This document shows, piece after piece, positions 1 to 12,789 of a stretch of 64,000 nucleotides of DNA. This stretch comes from Eriocheir sinensis (lineage: Eukaryota; Arthropoda; Malacostraca; Decapoda; Varunidae), in contig NC_066577.1 in assembly GCF_024679095.1 (NCBI RefSeq), positions 5,991,655 to 6,055,654 of the forward strand. Direction: 5' to 3'. Position numbers and translations under genes: made by a program. The stretch's first letter is position 1. Every line of letters begins with the position of its first letter. The notes beneath the pieces were generated by a model. It did no database searches and was not told the origin of the DNA. It saw only the letters and a list, made by a program, of their open reading frames with translations.

Positions 1-60
1 TGGATAACGGAGTTCTGCTGTTAATTGCAAGTTGATTATGTGTAAGATTTTCTATAGCCT

Positions 61-825
61 TTCATTTCCTTCCCTTCCCTTCCCTTCCCTTCTGTTCCGT
101 TCTGTTCCCTTCCCTTCCCTAACCATCCCTTCCCTTCCCTTCCCTTCCCTAACCTTCCATTCCCTTCCCTGCCCTAACCTTCCCTTCCCTTCCCTTCCGT
201 TCTGTTCCCTTCCCTTCCCTAACCTTCCCTTCCCTTCCCTTCCCCTCCCTTCCCTAACCTTTCTTTCCCTTCCCTTCCCTTCCCTTCCCTTCCCTTCCCT
301 TCTCTTCTGTTCCCTTCCCTTTCTTTCCCTTCCCTTCCCTTCCCTTCCCTTCCCTTCTCTTCTGCTCCCTTCCCTTTCTTTCCCTTCCCTTCCCTTTTCT
401 TCCCTTCCCTTCCCTTCCCTTCCCTTCCCTTCCCTTCCCTTTCTTTCCCTTCCCTTCCCTTCCCTTCCCTTCCCTTCCCTTCCCTTCCCTTCTGTTCCCT
501 TCCCTTTCTTTCCCTATCCTTCCCTTCTCTTCTGTTCCCTTCACTCTCTTTCCCTTCCCTTCCCTTCCCTTCTCTTTTCTTCTGTTCCCTTCCCTTTCTT
601 TCCCTTCCCTTCCCTTTCTCTCCCTTCCCTTTCCTTACCTTCCATTCAATTCCATTCCCTTCCCTGTGCTCCTCTTTCCTTCCCTTCCCTTCCCTTCCCT
701 TCCCTAACCTTTCTTTCCCTTCCCTTCTCTTCCCTTACCATATCTCCCTCTTTCCTTCTCTCTCTTCTTCCTCTTCCCTTCCCTCATCCCTTCTATCCCT
801 TCTTTCTCTCCTACTAAAACTAAGC
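61..825. repeat. Polypyrimidine (CCCTT)n-type tract
   Basis: About 0.77 kb of CCCTT/CCTTC repeats with interspersed CCCTAACC, TTCTGTT and CTTTC variants. It reads open in several frames ([13 protein letters not shown] peptides) only because the 5-bp unit lacks stop codons. It is low-complexity DNA, not a gene. Confidence 0.95.
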
Positions 826-1400
826 CTCTCCTGAAGTTTAGTTTGGTCCGCCTTGAAATTGAGCCGTTGTCTGTGAGCTGTGTGGATGGGAAGGAAAGTG
901 ACCACCTCCTACGAAAGCCTTGTCGCGCCGCACCGCCCTAGGCCTACGGCGGAAACCCTCCCGTGTGATGAGCTTGGTTGACTGATGGATAGATTATTGT
1001 TGCAAGTAAACAACAGAGGAGAAGGAGGAGCATGCCATCCCAACCCCCAGGCAGGACAGTGTGATTATACAACTAAGGAAACATGTAGCGCCAGAAAACT
1101 AAAAAGATACATTGGTGGGGGACACGGGGGAGCGGTCTTTTACCCCTAACGGCCGCCTCGAGGGCCCGTTCCCCTTGTGACGCTGGGGTACATCCCTAAC
1201 AACAACAACAACAACCAGTCTTGCGCACACTTCATGTTCTGTGACCGCGATGATGAGGTTCATTTCCCAGACTGGTGATGATCTGTTACGCGAGTTACCA
1301 AGTTGATTACTCCTGCTCAAGTACTCCAGCGGCGATCCATCAGCGATTAAATCACCACTAATTTCGGGGAGATGTAATCGATCAAGTCAGTTAATTGCAA
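826..1400. other. Non-tandem spacer with a diverged composite-repeat fragment
   Basis: Bases 834-880 resemble the core repeat found many times from 28 kb onward (GTTTAGTTTGGTCCGCC...). Bases 905-955 match the 3' edge of the exon-like unit (CCTACGAAAGCCTTGTCGCG...). The remainder, including a short (AAC)n at 1200-1216, carries no exon I can support. Confidence 0.6.
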
Positions 1401-2283
1401 GAACCGAGTAAACTGGGTACTGCTCACTGATACCCAAGAACCGAGTAAACTGGGTACTGCTCACTGATACCCAAGAACCGAGTAAACCGAGTAATGCTCA
1501 CTGATACCCAAGAACCGAGTAAACTGGGTACTGCTCACTGATACCCAAGAACCGAGTAAACTGGGTACTGCTCACTGATACCCAAGAACCGAGTAAACTG
1601 GGTACTGCTCACTGATACCCAAGAACCGAGTAAACTGGGTACTGCTCACTGATACCCAAGAACCGAGTAAACTGGGTACTGCTCACTGACACCCAAGAAC
1701 CGAGTAAACTGGGTAATGCTCACTGATACCCAAGAACCGAGTAAACCGTGTAGTGCTCACTGATACCCAAGAACCGAGTAAACCGTGTAGTGCTCACTGA
1801 TACCCAAGAACCGAGTAAACCGTGTAGTGCTCACTGATACCCAAGAACCGAGTAAACTGGGTACTGCTCACTGATACCCAAGAACCGAGTAAACTGGGTA
1901 CTGCTCACTGATACCCAAGAACCGAGCAAACCGTGTAATGCTCACTGATACCCAAGAACCGAGCAAACCGTGTAATGCTCACTGATACCCAAGAACCGAG
2001 TAAACCGTGTAATGCTCACTGATACCCAAGAACCGAGTAAACTGGGTACTGCTCACTGATACCCCAGAACCGAGCAAACCGTGTACTGCTCACTGATACC
2101 CAAGAACCGAGCAAACCGTGTACTGCTCACTGATACCCCAGAACCGAGCAAACCGTGTACTGCTCACTGATACCCAAGAACCGAGCAAACCGTGTAATGC
2201 TCACTGATACCCAAGAACCGAGCAAACCGTGTACTGCTCACTGATACCCAAGAACCGAGTAAACTGGGTACTGCTCACTGAAA
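1401..2283. repeat. 37-bp minisatellite, about 24 copies
   Basis: Tandem units begin GAACCGAGTAAACTGGGTAC and end in GATACCCAA, with a regular 37-bp period (1401, 1438 and so on). Variant classes differ at ACTGGG/ACCGTG/ACCGAG and GTA/GCA, and neighbouring copies tend to share variants, as expected from local unequal exchange. The array ends at a CTT-rich tract (2284-2350). Confidence 0.95.
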
Positions 2284-2395
2284 CCTCTTCCTCTTCCTCT
2301 TCTTCTTCTTCCTCTCTCATCTTCCCTCTTCCTCTTCTTCTTCTTCCTCTCATTTTGAAGGGAGAGCAAGCTAGTAGTTTTTGCTCGAGTAAACC

Positions 2396-3020
2396 GAGTA
2401 GGCGGTGGCTGAGTGGTAGCGTGCTGGCCCCACATTCACCGCGTGATGGACGACGCGGGTTCGAATCCCCACGCTACCACCTGGGATTTTTCAGTCACCG
2501 CCGAGTGGCTTAAAACTACCCCCATGCTGTCCTGAAGACCACCCATCAACCCGGACAAAGGGAGAGGAAGAATGAGGGAAAGGAATAGGAGGAAGAGGAG
2601 AAGGAGGAGGAAGAGGAGGAGGAAGAGGAGGAGGAAGAACTCTCCAACTGAATCAAGAATGACCTCCCAAGACTACCCACATGCTATCCTGAAGACCACC
2701 CATCAACCCGGACAAAGGGAGAGGAAAGGGAGAGGAAGAATGAGGGAAAGGAATAGGAGGAAGAGGAGGAGGAGGAGGAGGAGGAAGAACTCTCCAATTG
2801 AATCGAGAATGACCTCCCAAGACTACCCACATGCTGTCCTGAAGACCACCCATCAACCCGGACTCTAGAGGAAACCGTCCAAGTGAATCAAGGAGTTCCG
2901 GGGGGCAGCATGAGCCAAGAGAAGATGGCGCCACTATAAACACTTGCCTGCGCCATGACGGGCTGGGGCCAACTACCATCCAGGCCCCTCAAGCAAGACA
3001 ACAACAAAAAAAAAAAAAAA
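2396..3020 (+). mobile_element. tRNA-derived SINE with internally expanded body and poly(A) tail
   Basis: Bases 2401-2483 resemble a tRNA: an A-box-like TGGCTGAGTGGTAGC and a B box GGTTCGAATCC, followed by CACGCTACCACC. The acceptor stem does not pair convincingly, so it is a SINE head and not a working tRNA gene. The body contains a segment of roughly 150-190 bp present twice, with AGGAGG runs (CTGAAGACCACCCATCAACC at about 2530, 2690 and 2840). The 3' part (2880-3002) runs into an A-rich end (AACAACAAAAAA...) at 3000-3020. Confidence 0.75.
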
Positions 3021-3466
3021 TTACTGAAACCGAAACTTACATCGCTACCAAATAATAGACTTCATGTATAGTTATTGTTAAAATGGTTAATTCCTGATGC
3101 TTGGTCACAATGTCAGAAACCGGTAAATGACATGTTCTGAGTACGACAATCATGGCAGGGGAGCGGTGAACTTGCAGCGTTGCCAGATTATCGTACTCAA
3201 CACTATTTATCATTTTCAAGCCCCAGACTCTCGTACCTAGACAAATAACTATAGGAAATTAAAGTTAGCGTTAAAACTGTTATTTATTGATGGTTATTTC
3301 TTTTTCTATTGGTATAGTTATCCGTCAGAAACTACGAGAATGCAATGCCAAGAGTACGACAATCATGGCAGGGCAACGGTGATAGTTAGTCAAGTCGAAG
3401 TTCAAGGCAGTGCCGCTCGAGCAGTCACGGAGGGAGGGTATCGTTGAAGTCTCTCCCGGCGGTGTT
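3021..3466 (+). promoter_or_regulatory. Likely 5' flank/5' UTR of the ACE2-like gene, with a duplicated motif
   Basis: This non-repetitive stretch lies directly upstream of the signal-peptide exon. A motif of about 23 bp (GAGTACGACAATCATGGCAG and flanking bases) occurs twice, near 3138 and 3352. The 3' part becomes GC-rich (3395-3465). No TATA box is obvious and the transcription start cannot be placed by eye. That this is the promoter is inferred from position. Confidence 0.4.
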
Positions 3467-3487
3467 ATGGTGTGCGTGGTGTTCTGA
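3467..3487 (+). promoter_or_regulatory. Short upstream ORF in the ACE2-like 5' leader
   Basis: ATG at 3467 opens a six-codon frame (MVCVVF) that stops at 3485-3487, 27 bases before the proposed main start. If the transcript begins upstream of 3467, this uORF could dampen translation. No data show that it is used. Confidence 0.35.
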
Positions 3488-3514
3488 GGATTGGTTTAGC
3501 GTGTGTTTGTGGTG

Positions 3515-3579
3515 ATGTGGCGCCTTGGTGTTGTGGCGGTGGTGGTGGTGGTGGTGGTGCAGTGCGGTGGTGTGGACTG
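3515..3579 (+). CDS. ACE2: ACE2-like exon 1: signal peptide
   Basis: ATG at 3515 gives [21 protein letters not shown] and two bases of the next codon. The hydrophobic core is encoded by a (GTG)n microsatellite. The exon ends at a consensus donor (CTG|GTGAGT at 3580). The leftover TG joins the G at 7312 to make Trp, so the phase matches exon 2. This choice of first exon rests on signal-peptide character, donor and phase; no transcript confirms it. Confidence 0.72.
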
Positions 3580-3628
3580 GTGAGTGAATTCGTTTTAAGG
3601 GAGACTAATGTTTTGATTATTATTATTA

Positions 3629-3663
<35 letters not shown>

Positions 3664-6158
3664 TATTTTTCTTCCTCTTCTTCTTCCTCTTCCTCTTCTT
3701 CTTCCTTCTTGTTTTTCTCTTCCTTTTCCTTCTCTTCCTCTTCCTCCTTTTCTTCTTCTTCTTCCTCTTCTTCCTCTTCCTCTTCTTCCTCTTTTTTGTT
3801 TTCCTCTTCCTCCTCTTCCTCTTCTTCCTCTTTCTCTTCTTCCTCTTCCTCTTCTTCCTCTTCCTCTTTTTTGTTTTCCTCTTCCTCCTCTTCCTCTTCT
3901 TCCTCTTCCTCTTCTTCCTCTTCCTCTTCTTCCTCTTCCTCTTCTTCCTGTTTCTTGTTTTCCTCTTCCTCCTCTTCGTTCTTCCCTCATCCCCTTCTTC
4001 CTCTTCTTCCTCCTCCTCCTCTTCCTCATCTTCCTCTTCCTCTTCTTCCTCATCTTCCTCTTCCTCTTCTTCCTCTCTCTTATTTTCCTCTTCCTCCTCT
4101 TCGTTCTTCCCTCCTCCCCTTCTTCCTCCTCCTCCTCCTCCTCCTCCTCCTCCTCCTCCTCTTAAAAACTTCCTTGACTTCCTCTTCTTCCTCATATATT
4201 TACATTAAAGGGAATAATTTAACATCAATATCACCTTTGTTTAGTTAATATACTTAAAAAACATCCTAACTCGTAGCCTACTTAAGATATTCTCTACATA
4301 ATTATAAGTAAATCTCAATGTAAAGTTATTTGCTTGAGAGGAAACGAGTAATTATAGAAAGCGACCTTGTTTTGTTAATATAGATTTACATTAAGGAAGG
4401 AAGAATAAGTTAACAATCATTATATAGCCTATTAAGAATCCTCGAATCTGTAAATTAAAAAACATCTTAACTCGTAGCCTACTTAAGATATTCTCTACAT
4501 AATTATAAGTAAATCTCTATGTAAAGTTATTTGCTTGAGAGGAAACGAGTAATTATAGAAAGCGACCTTGTTTTGTTAATATAGATAGATAGATAGAAAG
4601 GAAGGAAGGAAGGAGGGAAAGAAAGAAAGGAAGGAAAGGAAGGAAGGAAAGGAATTAAGGAAGAAAGTACAATCATTATATAGCCTATTAAGAATCCTCG
4701 AATCTGTAAATTAAATCGTTGTTATATATAGCGTTGATGTTACTAAGTCAACGTCAATGGTAGGCTTGTGTTGGTAGAAGTCACACAAGAGCAGGACCTC
4801 AAAAGCTCATCAACGGTAAACGGTTCAAACGAGGCAGCTGATTAATACACGGATCCATATTCCACGCCACCAGCCTCGCATAATCCATGTTTTAAATGCG
4901 ACTGTGAGCTTCATTTCCCACGCTGGTAATCCATAATGGGCCTTACCACGTCGATCAGGCTTGCTTAATGTGTCCAATATCTGTCAGGCCAGTGATATCT
5001 CAAGTAATGGACGGCGGACTCTTGTGATCTTGCGGCGCCCTTGTCACTGAGCCGCGAATTTTGGAAAATCAACCGCCTTAGTGCGAATCGCCATAACTCC
5101 CTTACTTCAGGGGCTACAGAAGTGTTTTTGGTATTAATCGACGGCAAAATGAAAGGGCTATTGTGTAATAAGCGACCGGGCTCAAAAACCGACTCGAAAG
5201 GGTAAAAAATCGAATAAATTCGCAAAAAACGGCTCTGAAAAAAACTATTTTTGAGTTCCCAACCTTGAAACCCACTCATTTTTTTAGAATTTTTAAAAAC
5301 TTATTGAACTAATACTTTAGCCCTACCAATGTGCTTTCCAATATGATGCATTACATTTCCCTACTCCCAGCAGTTTCGTCGCTAGAGCTCGAAACGTAAA
5401 CCCTTTTGAGAGCGATTTTGACGAACTTCAGACACTTTGCCGTTTTTGTCTAGTGTGGCCTTGCTATTGCCTCTAGAAGGCTGTAATTTGGCATGTAGCC
5501 CCTCTTGGCAATGTAGTTTGACCAGCTAGAAGGATTTTTTGATAGCTCGATTCCAAGTTTGTCGTCGAGCCTTCACAAAATAGCCTATTTTCGGCCCTTT
5601 TGCCGTGATTTGGACGTCTTAGTTTTTTGCTTATAACTTTTTGATTTATTTAGTGCTCTCCAATTTTTTTTCTGATTATTAATTTGTATTAACAGAGCTT
5701 TCATTTGCCACCAAGCACGCCTTCCTAGCTTAAGTAGTTTTTGCTCGAGCTTGACCAGAAGTCGCGACGAACATTCGCCGAATCTGACTCATTTCACGCC
5801 GCGACGAAAACCCTTCCTGACGCCTTCATCCAGCGACGCACCCAGCTGGCACCCACCATCTGTAACAGTGTAGCAAACCCCTTCCATAGAGTTTGTCCAC
5901 GTGAGGTCATCGTGCTAACGTGGCATCTAGGTGGTTTAGAGTCCTGGGCACGTCTTGGGGCGGTGGAGAAAACAGGTTGGTGGACCGTTACGAAATTATT
6001 CCTTTTACTTAATGCACTGACATTCTCTTGCCTTCTCCTCCTTCTCCTCCTTCTCCTCTTCCTCCTCTTCCTTCTTCTCCTCTTTCTTTTTTTATTACTA
6101 CTTCTACTACTATGATATCCTTTCTCTCCTCCTCTTCTTCCTCCTTTTCTTCCTTTTT

Positions 6159-6207
<49 letters not shown>

Positions 6208-6264
6208 CATTCACTCCCTTCTCCTCGTCCTCCTCCTCCTCCTCTTCCTCTTCCTCCTCTTTCA

Positions 6265-6313
<49 letters not shown>

Positions 6314-7506
6314 TTACTATTACTACTACTACTGTGATTTCTCTTCTCCTCCTCCTCCTCCTCCTCCTCTTCTTCCTCTTCTCATTCTGTTTCTACTACT
6401 AACTATACTATCTCTCCTCCTCCTCCTCCTCCTCCTCTTCTTCCTCTTCCTATTTCTGTTTCATAACTATTATACTATTATACTATTATACTGACCCTTC
6501 TTCGCATGTTTTCAGACAGATTGCAGCAAGACGTCAACCTAAATTCATATTATTCTCCCCCACAACCTAGATTGCAAGTAGCGTAAGTTAACAATAGAGT
6601 AAAGCAACAGTTAATGTCCGCATGACAGGTGGAGTGAGGTGTGGGTGCAGTAAGGTGACAGGGTACTGGTGCCGTGCCTAGTACCGCCGGTAAAACGAGG
6701 ATCAAGCCTCCACCTGTGCCCCTGAAACTACACCTCACCCATCGTGAGTATTAGGGGGGATCCTGAGGCTGCCCTGTGTAGGCCACTCGGCCTCTTCCAG
6801 TCTCCCTGTGTTTCTATGTTCTTATGTTCTTATGTAATGAAGTCATTTTCCCCCACAGCTTAGGTCACCAGTAGTGTAAGTTAAGGGTAGCAATTTCCTC
6901 TTATTTCTCTCTTTACTGTAAAATTTCCATGTCCCTTTCTTCCTTAAAGGTACATGGTGTTCTCTTCTAACATTTCCTGCCGGCACGTTGCCGGAGGGAG
7001 AGGTGGGTGGGGAGGAGCCTTCATCTTTTCTGTCCTGTCCTGCCACACGTAGATTACTAGTAGTAGCGGTAGTAGACAGACACCCTCGCCATAGACCGAT
7101 AGCTCTTCTGGTGTCTGTTCTTCCTATGTATTCCTGTGTATTCCTATGTATTCCTCCTCCTCCTCCTCCTTCTTCTCCCCCTTCTTCATTCTCCGTCTCC
7201 TTTTTTCTTTTTCAACAACTTCCACTTCCTTTCTCCTCCTCCTCCTCCTCCTTCCTCCTCCACCTCCCACCCCCCACCCCACTACCACTACTACTACTAC
7301 CATCGTTACAGGGCACAGGAGGAGGCCGCGAAGCAACTATTGGAATCTTATCAAAAGGAAGCTGAAGGGATCTACAACAACAACACGCAAGCTGCGTGGA
7401 ATTACAAAACCAATATCACGGAGGAGACAAGGAGGAAACAGGTATGGAGGAGCAGGAGGAGGAGGGGGAAGGAGAGGAAGAAGAGTAATGAAGGAAGGAA
7501 GGAAAG

Positions 7507-7578
<72 letters not shown>

Positions 7579-7657
7579 AAACACTTTATTATGCTTCCAA
7601 AAAAAAGAATGGTTTTTAATATGGAGAAATGAATTTAGTTATTAGAGAGAGAGAGAG

Positions 7658-7700
<43 letters not shown>

Positions 7701-8391
7701 CTTCAACTTCTACTACAGGAGGAGGCGGCGGAGAGGTCAAGGGTCTTCCGGGAGAGGTGGAACGAGAGGTCACGTGACTTGGCTGACCGTGACCTGACCC
7801 CAGAGACCAAGAGACTGCTGAAGAAGGTAAGGAGGAGGAGGAGGAGGAATACATAGGAAGAACAGACACCAGAAGACCTATCGGTCTATGGCGAGGGTGT
7901 CTGTTTACTACCGCTACTACTAGTAATCTACGTGTGGTAGGACAGGACAGAATAGATGAAGGCTCCTCCCCACCCATCTCTCCCTCCGGCAACGTGCCGG
8001 CAGGAAATAGTTAGAAGAGAACACCATGTACCTTTGAGGAAGAAAGGGACATGGAAATTTTACAGTAAAGAGAGAAATAAGAGGAAATTACTACACTTAA
8101 CTTAGCTACACTACTGGTAACCTAAGCTGTGGGGGAAAATGACTTCATTACATAAGAACATAGAAACACAGGGAGACTGGAAGAGGCCGAGTGGCCTTCA
8201 CAGGGCAGCCCCAGAATCCCCCCTAATACTCACGGTGGGTGAGGTGTAGTTTCAGGGGCACAGGTGGAGGCTTGATCCTCGTTTTACCGGCGGTACTATG
8301 CACGGCACCAGTACCCTGTCACCTTACTGCAGGAAGGGGAGAGGAGGTGGAGGAAGAGGAGGGATTGTGTGTGTGGGGGATGGGGGGGAGG

Positions 8392-8439
<48 letters not shown>

Positions 8440-8720
8440 CCCTTCCCTTCCCTTCCTTTCCCTTCCCTTCCCATCCCTTCCCTTCCCATCCCATCCCTTC
8501 CCTTCCCTTCTCATCCCTTCCCATCCCTTCCCTTCCCTTCCCATCCCTTCCCTTCCCTTCTCATCCCTTCCCTTCCCTTCCCATCCCTTCCCTTCCCTTC
8601 CCTTCCCATCCCTTCCCTCCCCTTCTCATCCCTTCCCTTCCCTTCCTTTCCCTTCCCAACCTTTCCTATCCCTTCCCTTCCCATCCCTTCCCTTACCAAC
8701 CTCCTCATCCTTTTCATCTT

Positions 8721-8777
<57 letters not shown>

Positions 8778-8900
8778 ACCGTATCGTAATTTCAGGTCTT
8801 CCAGGTTCAGTTAGGAGAGGAGGACGCGAAAAAGCTAACGATGGTCAAGTCTGAAATGTCAACGATTTATTCAACGGGTGAAGTGTGTTTGGATGAGAAG

Positions 8901-8940
<40 letters not shown>

Positions 8941-8980
8941 GAAGAAGGGAATGAAAGGAAAGAAAGGAAGGAAGGAAGAA

Positions 8981-9026
<46 letters not shown>

Positions 9027-9094
9027 AGAAAATTAAAGAAAGAAAGAACAGATTGAATAAGAGAAAGAAAGAGGAAGAAAAAAAAGAGAAAGCG

Positions 9095-9162
<68 letters not shown>

Positions 9163-10776
9163 GTTATTATTATTATTACTATTACTACTACTACTACTAC
9201 TACTACTGTAATTTTCCTCCTCCTCCTCCTCCTCCTCCTCTTCCTATTTCTGTTTCTACTACTAACTATACTATCTCCCCTCCTCCTCCTCCTTCTCCTC
9301 CTCCTCCTCCTTCTCCTCCTTCTCCTCCTCCTCCTGTTTTCTTTTTCAACAACTTCTACTTCCCTTCTCTTCCTCCTCCTTCTTCTTCCACCCCCACTAC
9401 TACTACTACTACTACTACAACTACTACAACTACTTCTACTACTACCAGGGGTGCCTAGGACTCTTCCCCAACCTAACCGACATCATGGCCAACTCGAGAA
9501 ACTACAGCGAGCTCAAGGAGGTTTGGCAACAGTGGCGCGCGACCGTTGGGAGGGGGATCAGGCCACACTACCTCGCCTACCTCGAACTGAAGAACAAGGA
9601 AGCGAGGTTAAACAACTTCACGGATGCTGGGGAGAGATGGAGGGAGCAGGTATGGATCAAGGATTATATAAGGATAGCTCACTATGCATTTGTTTTACCG
9701 ACAGTACACCGCGGATGACGTCACATGTATACAAATGGTGCTGGGCGGGAAACTGGTTCGCGTCACTGTTCTCACCGCAGCGTGCTCAGTGAAAATGGTG
9801 ATTTGTGCTGTATATAGGTGTTACAGTGGCTCAACCTGTATAATAAGGATAGGTTACTAAGCACTCCTTTTACCTACAATGCGCCGCTTATGCAATCTGG
9901 TTCACTCTCTCCATATAAAGTGTATTGGGGGTATTACTTATTAAGCTTGTCACTCATTCATAGTCAGGTTTTGCGCTTTTTTTTGGGTTGCTGGGGATGT
10001 GTGGTTGAATTGGGCAGCTGTTGAGTTGGCCAGAGGTGTGCAGTGGTGGAGATATTTGAGAAATGTGTTATAAGGGGGTTGCTGGGAAATGCTGTTGTCT
10101 GCCATGTATCGGTGCTTCCGTTTTCTCAAGTTTCTTTATCCTTCGTTTTCTGTAACTTTGCAGGGTTAACTAATCCTGTCATCAAAATAGCTAACATAGA
10201 GATTTATTAATTGAGGTATTACTGTTGGATCAGGAAAATTATATCAAATGGTTAATATAAACAATGTATAAGGGGATCCATGTATATGTAAGAATACACA
10301 AAGACTATTCCAACTTCTATATTATCTATAACGATATTGATGATAGGATTGTTTGCCCATGTATAGTTGTAGAGGGTGGGTGTTGGGGAAATTTGAGAGA
10401 ACGTCAGCGTCGATGTATGGTGGACAGCAGTGTTTCTCGGTACCTTTTTCTAACATATTTCTCGAATGATTCTGTTGCTGTGTACTGTTTGCCAACTCAA
10501 CAGCTGCCTAATTTGACTGCATATCCTTAGCAATCAAAAACGCGCAAAAACTGACCATGAATATGAATAAATAAGGGTTTTCTAGTACATTTTATACCGT
10601 GAGAGCAGGGTGAAAGTGAACCAGATGACGTCCCGCAATCATGACGTCATCGATGGCGTTTCAGTGAGCTATCCTTATTGTATATAATCCTAGTATATAA
10701 TCTTTGGTATGGATGCTGGGGAGAGATGGAGAGAAGGTAAGGGATGTTTGGGAGAGATAGAGAGAGAGAGCTTCTT

Positions 10777-10834
<58 letters not shown>

Positions 10835-11701
10835 GCTGGATAAAGCTTGCAATGTGATAGATGCAAATATTGATAGATAGATGGACATATTTTTATCTAT
10901 TTTGATCATACGAAACTAATTTGACCCTTCCCTTCCCTTCCCTTCCTTTGTCTTTCCTTCCCTTCCCTTTCCTTCCCTTCCCTTCCCTTTCCTTTCCCTT
11001 CCCATCCCTTCCCTTCCCTTATCTTCCCTTCCCTTCTCTTTCCTTCCCTTCCCTTCTCTTTCCTTCCCTTCCCTTCCCTTCCCTTCCCTTCCTTTTTTTC
11101 TTCTTTAAATCATCATCTCTTAACCATATTTTCTTCCTCTTCCTCCTCCTCCTCCTCCTCTTCTTCTCCCTCCTCCTCTCTCCCTTCCCTTCCTTCCTCT
11201 TCCATTCCTTTTCTCTCTCTCTTCCATCTTTCTTTATGCCATCCAATACAATCCTTCCTCCTTCTCTTCCTCTTCCTCTCTCCCTTCCCTTCCTTCCTTC
11301 CTTCCTTCCTTCCATCCTCTTCCATTCTTTTTTTTTCTCTTCTTTCTTTCTGTCATCCAATTCCTTCCTCCTCCTCCTCCTCCTCCTCCTCCTCCTCCTC
11401 CTCCTCTTCCTTCAGTACGAGTCCCCATCCTTCGAAGAGGAAGCGAAGGATCTCTACAAGGACCTCGAAGGACTCTACCGCCTCCTCCACGCCTACGTCA
11501 GGAAGAGGTTGAGGGAGGAATACGGGGAGGAGGTGAGGAGGAGGAGGAGGAGGTTGTTGTTGTTGTTGTTGATGTATTTTGGATATTGTTTTCTTGTTTT
11601 TGGGGTTTTAATTATTTTTTTTCTCCTTTTTTTTCTTTATTTCTTTCTTTCTTTATTTATTTATTTTTCTATTCTTCTTCTTATTCCTCCTCCTCCTCCT
11701 C

Positions 11702-11753
<52 letters not shown>

Positions 11754-11821
11754 TACTACTACAGATTGATCTCAAGGGCCCACTACCAGCGTGTGTGTTA
11801 GGAGACATGTGGGGAAGGTCA

Positions 11822-11864
<43 letters not shown>

Positions 11865-12697
11865 TGATAATGATGATGATGATGATGATGACTTGTAATG
11901 TGACTAATATATTTTTTTTCTTCTCTCCTTCATACCTTTCCTTCTTTCTCCTCCTCCTTTTCTTCCTCTTCTCCTCCTCCTCCTCCTCTTCTTCCTCCTC
12001 CTCCTCCTTCAATGTTTTTCCTTTATAATATTCCTCCTCCTCCTCCTCCTCCTTTTCCTTTCTCTGTCCTCTTCCTCCTCTTCCTCTTCTAAACTCCCCT
12101 GTCTTCCTCTTTATTATCGTCTCCTCCTCCTCCTCTTCTTCTTCTTCCTTCTTTTTTCCTTCCTTTTCTTCCCTCCATATTCTTCCTCCTCCTCCTCCTC
12201 CTTCTTCTCTTCTCTTCCTCTCCTTCATATCTCATCCTTTTCTCCTCCATTTCCTCCTCCTCCTCCTCCTTCTTCTTCTTCTCCTCTCCTCTTCCTCTCC
12301 TTCTCTTCTCCATTTCCTCCTCCTCCTCCTCCTCCTCCCCCCCAAGGTTCTGGACCAATATCGCCCCCCTGGTCACACCCTACCCCTCCCGGCCCCCCTT
12401 GGACGTGACCCCCGCCTTGAAAGCGCTCAACCACTCCCCCGAAACGCTCTTTCAAATGGGGGACTCTTTCTTCACCTCCATGGGGCTCAAGGTACGAGGA
12501 GGAGGAGGAGGAGGAGGAGGAGGAGGAGGAGGTTATTCATAAGTGTGATACATGGACACTATGAAGGAGTCCTATAGGGGTCCTGCATGGAGTCTTGCCC
12601 GAAGGAACTCTGTGGTCTGGCGTCATGCGTGGGTGAGGCAACGCGCCCTCTGGAGTACGCCACCACTGTAAATAAACCATTCCTTCTACCTCATACC

Positions 12698-12789
<92 letters not shown>

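Noticed and set aside
32..817. 261-codon open frame of FPSLPF repeats
   Set aside because: Translation of a 5-bp (CCCTT)n tract; no start context, no domain, and similar frames occur wherever this repeat occurs.
1401..2283. CRISPR-like array
   Set aside because: The 37-bp units are directly contiguous with no spacers of unrelated sequence, and the context is eukaryotic; this is a minisatellite.
2401..2483. Functional tRNA gene
   Set aside because: A and B boxes are present, but the acceptor and T stems do not pair properly and a SINE body with an A-rich tail follows.
5741..6115. Alternative first exon for the ACE2-like gene (124-codon frame)
   Set aside because: No signal peptide at its start, it runs into (CCT)n, and no donor gives the phase needed by exon 2; the 3515-3579 exon fits better.
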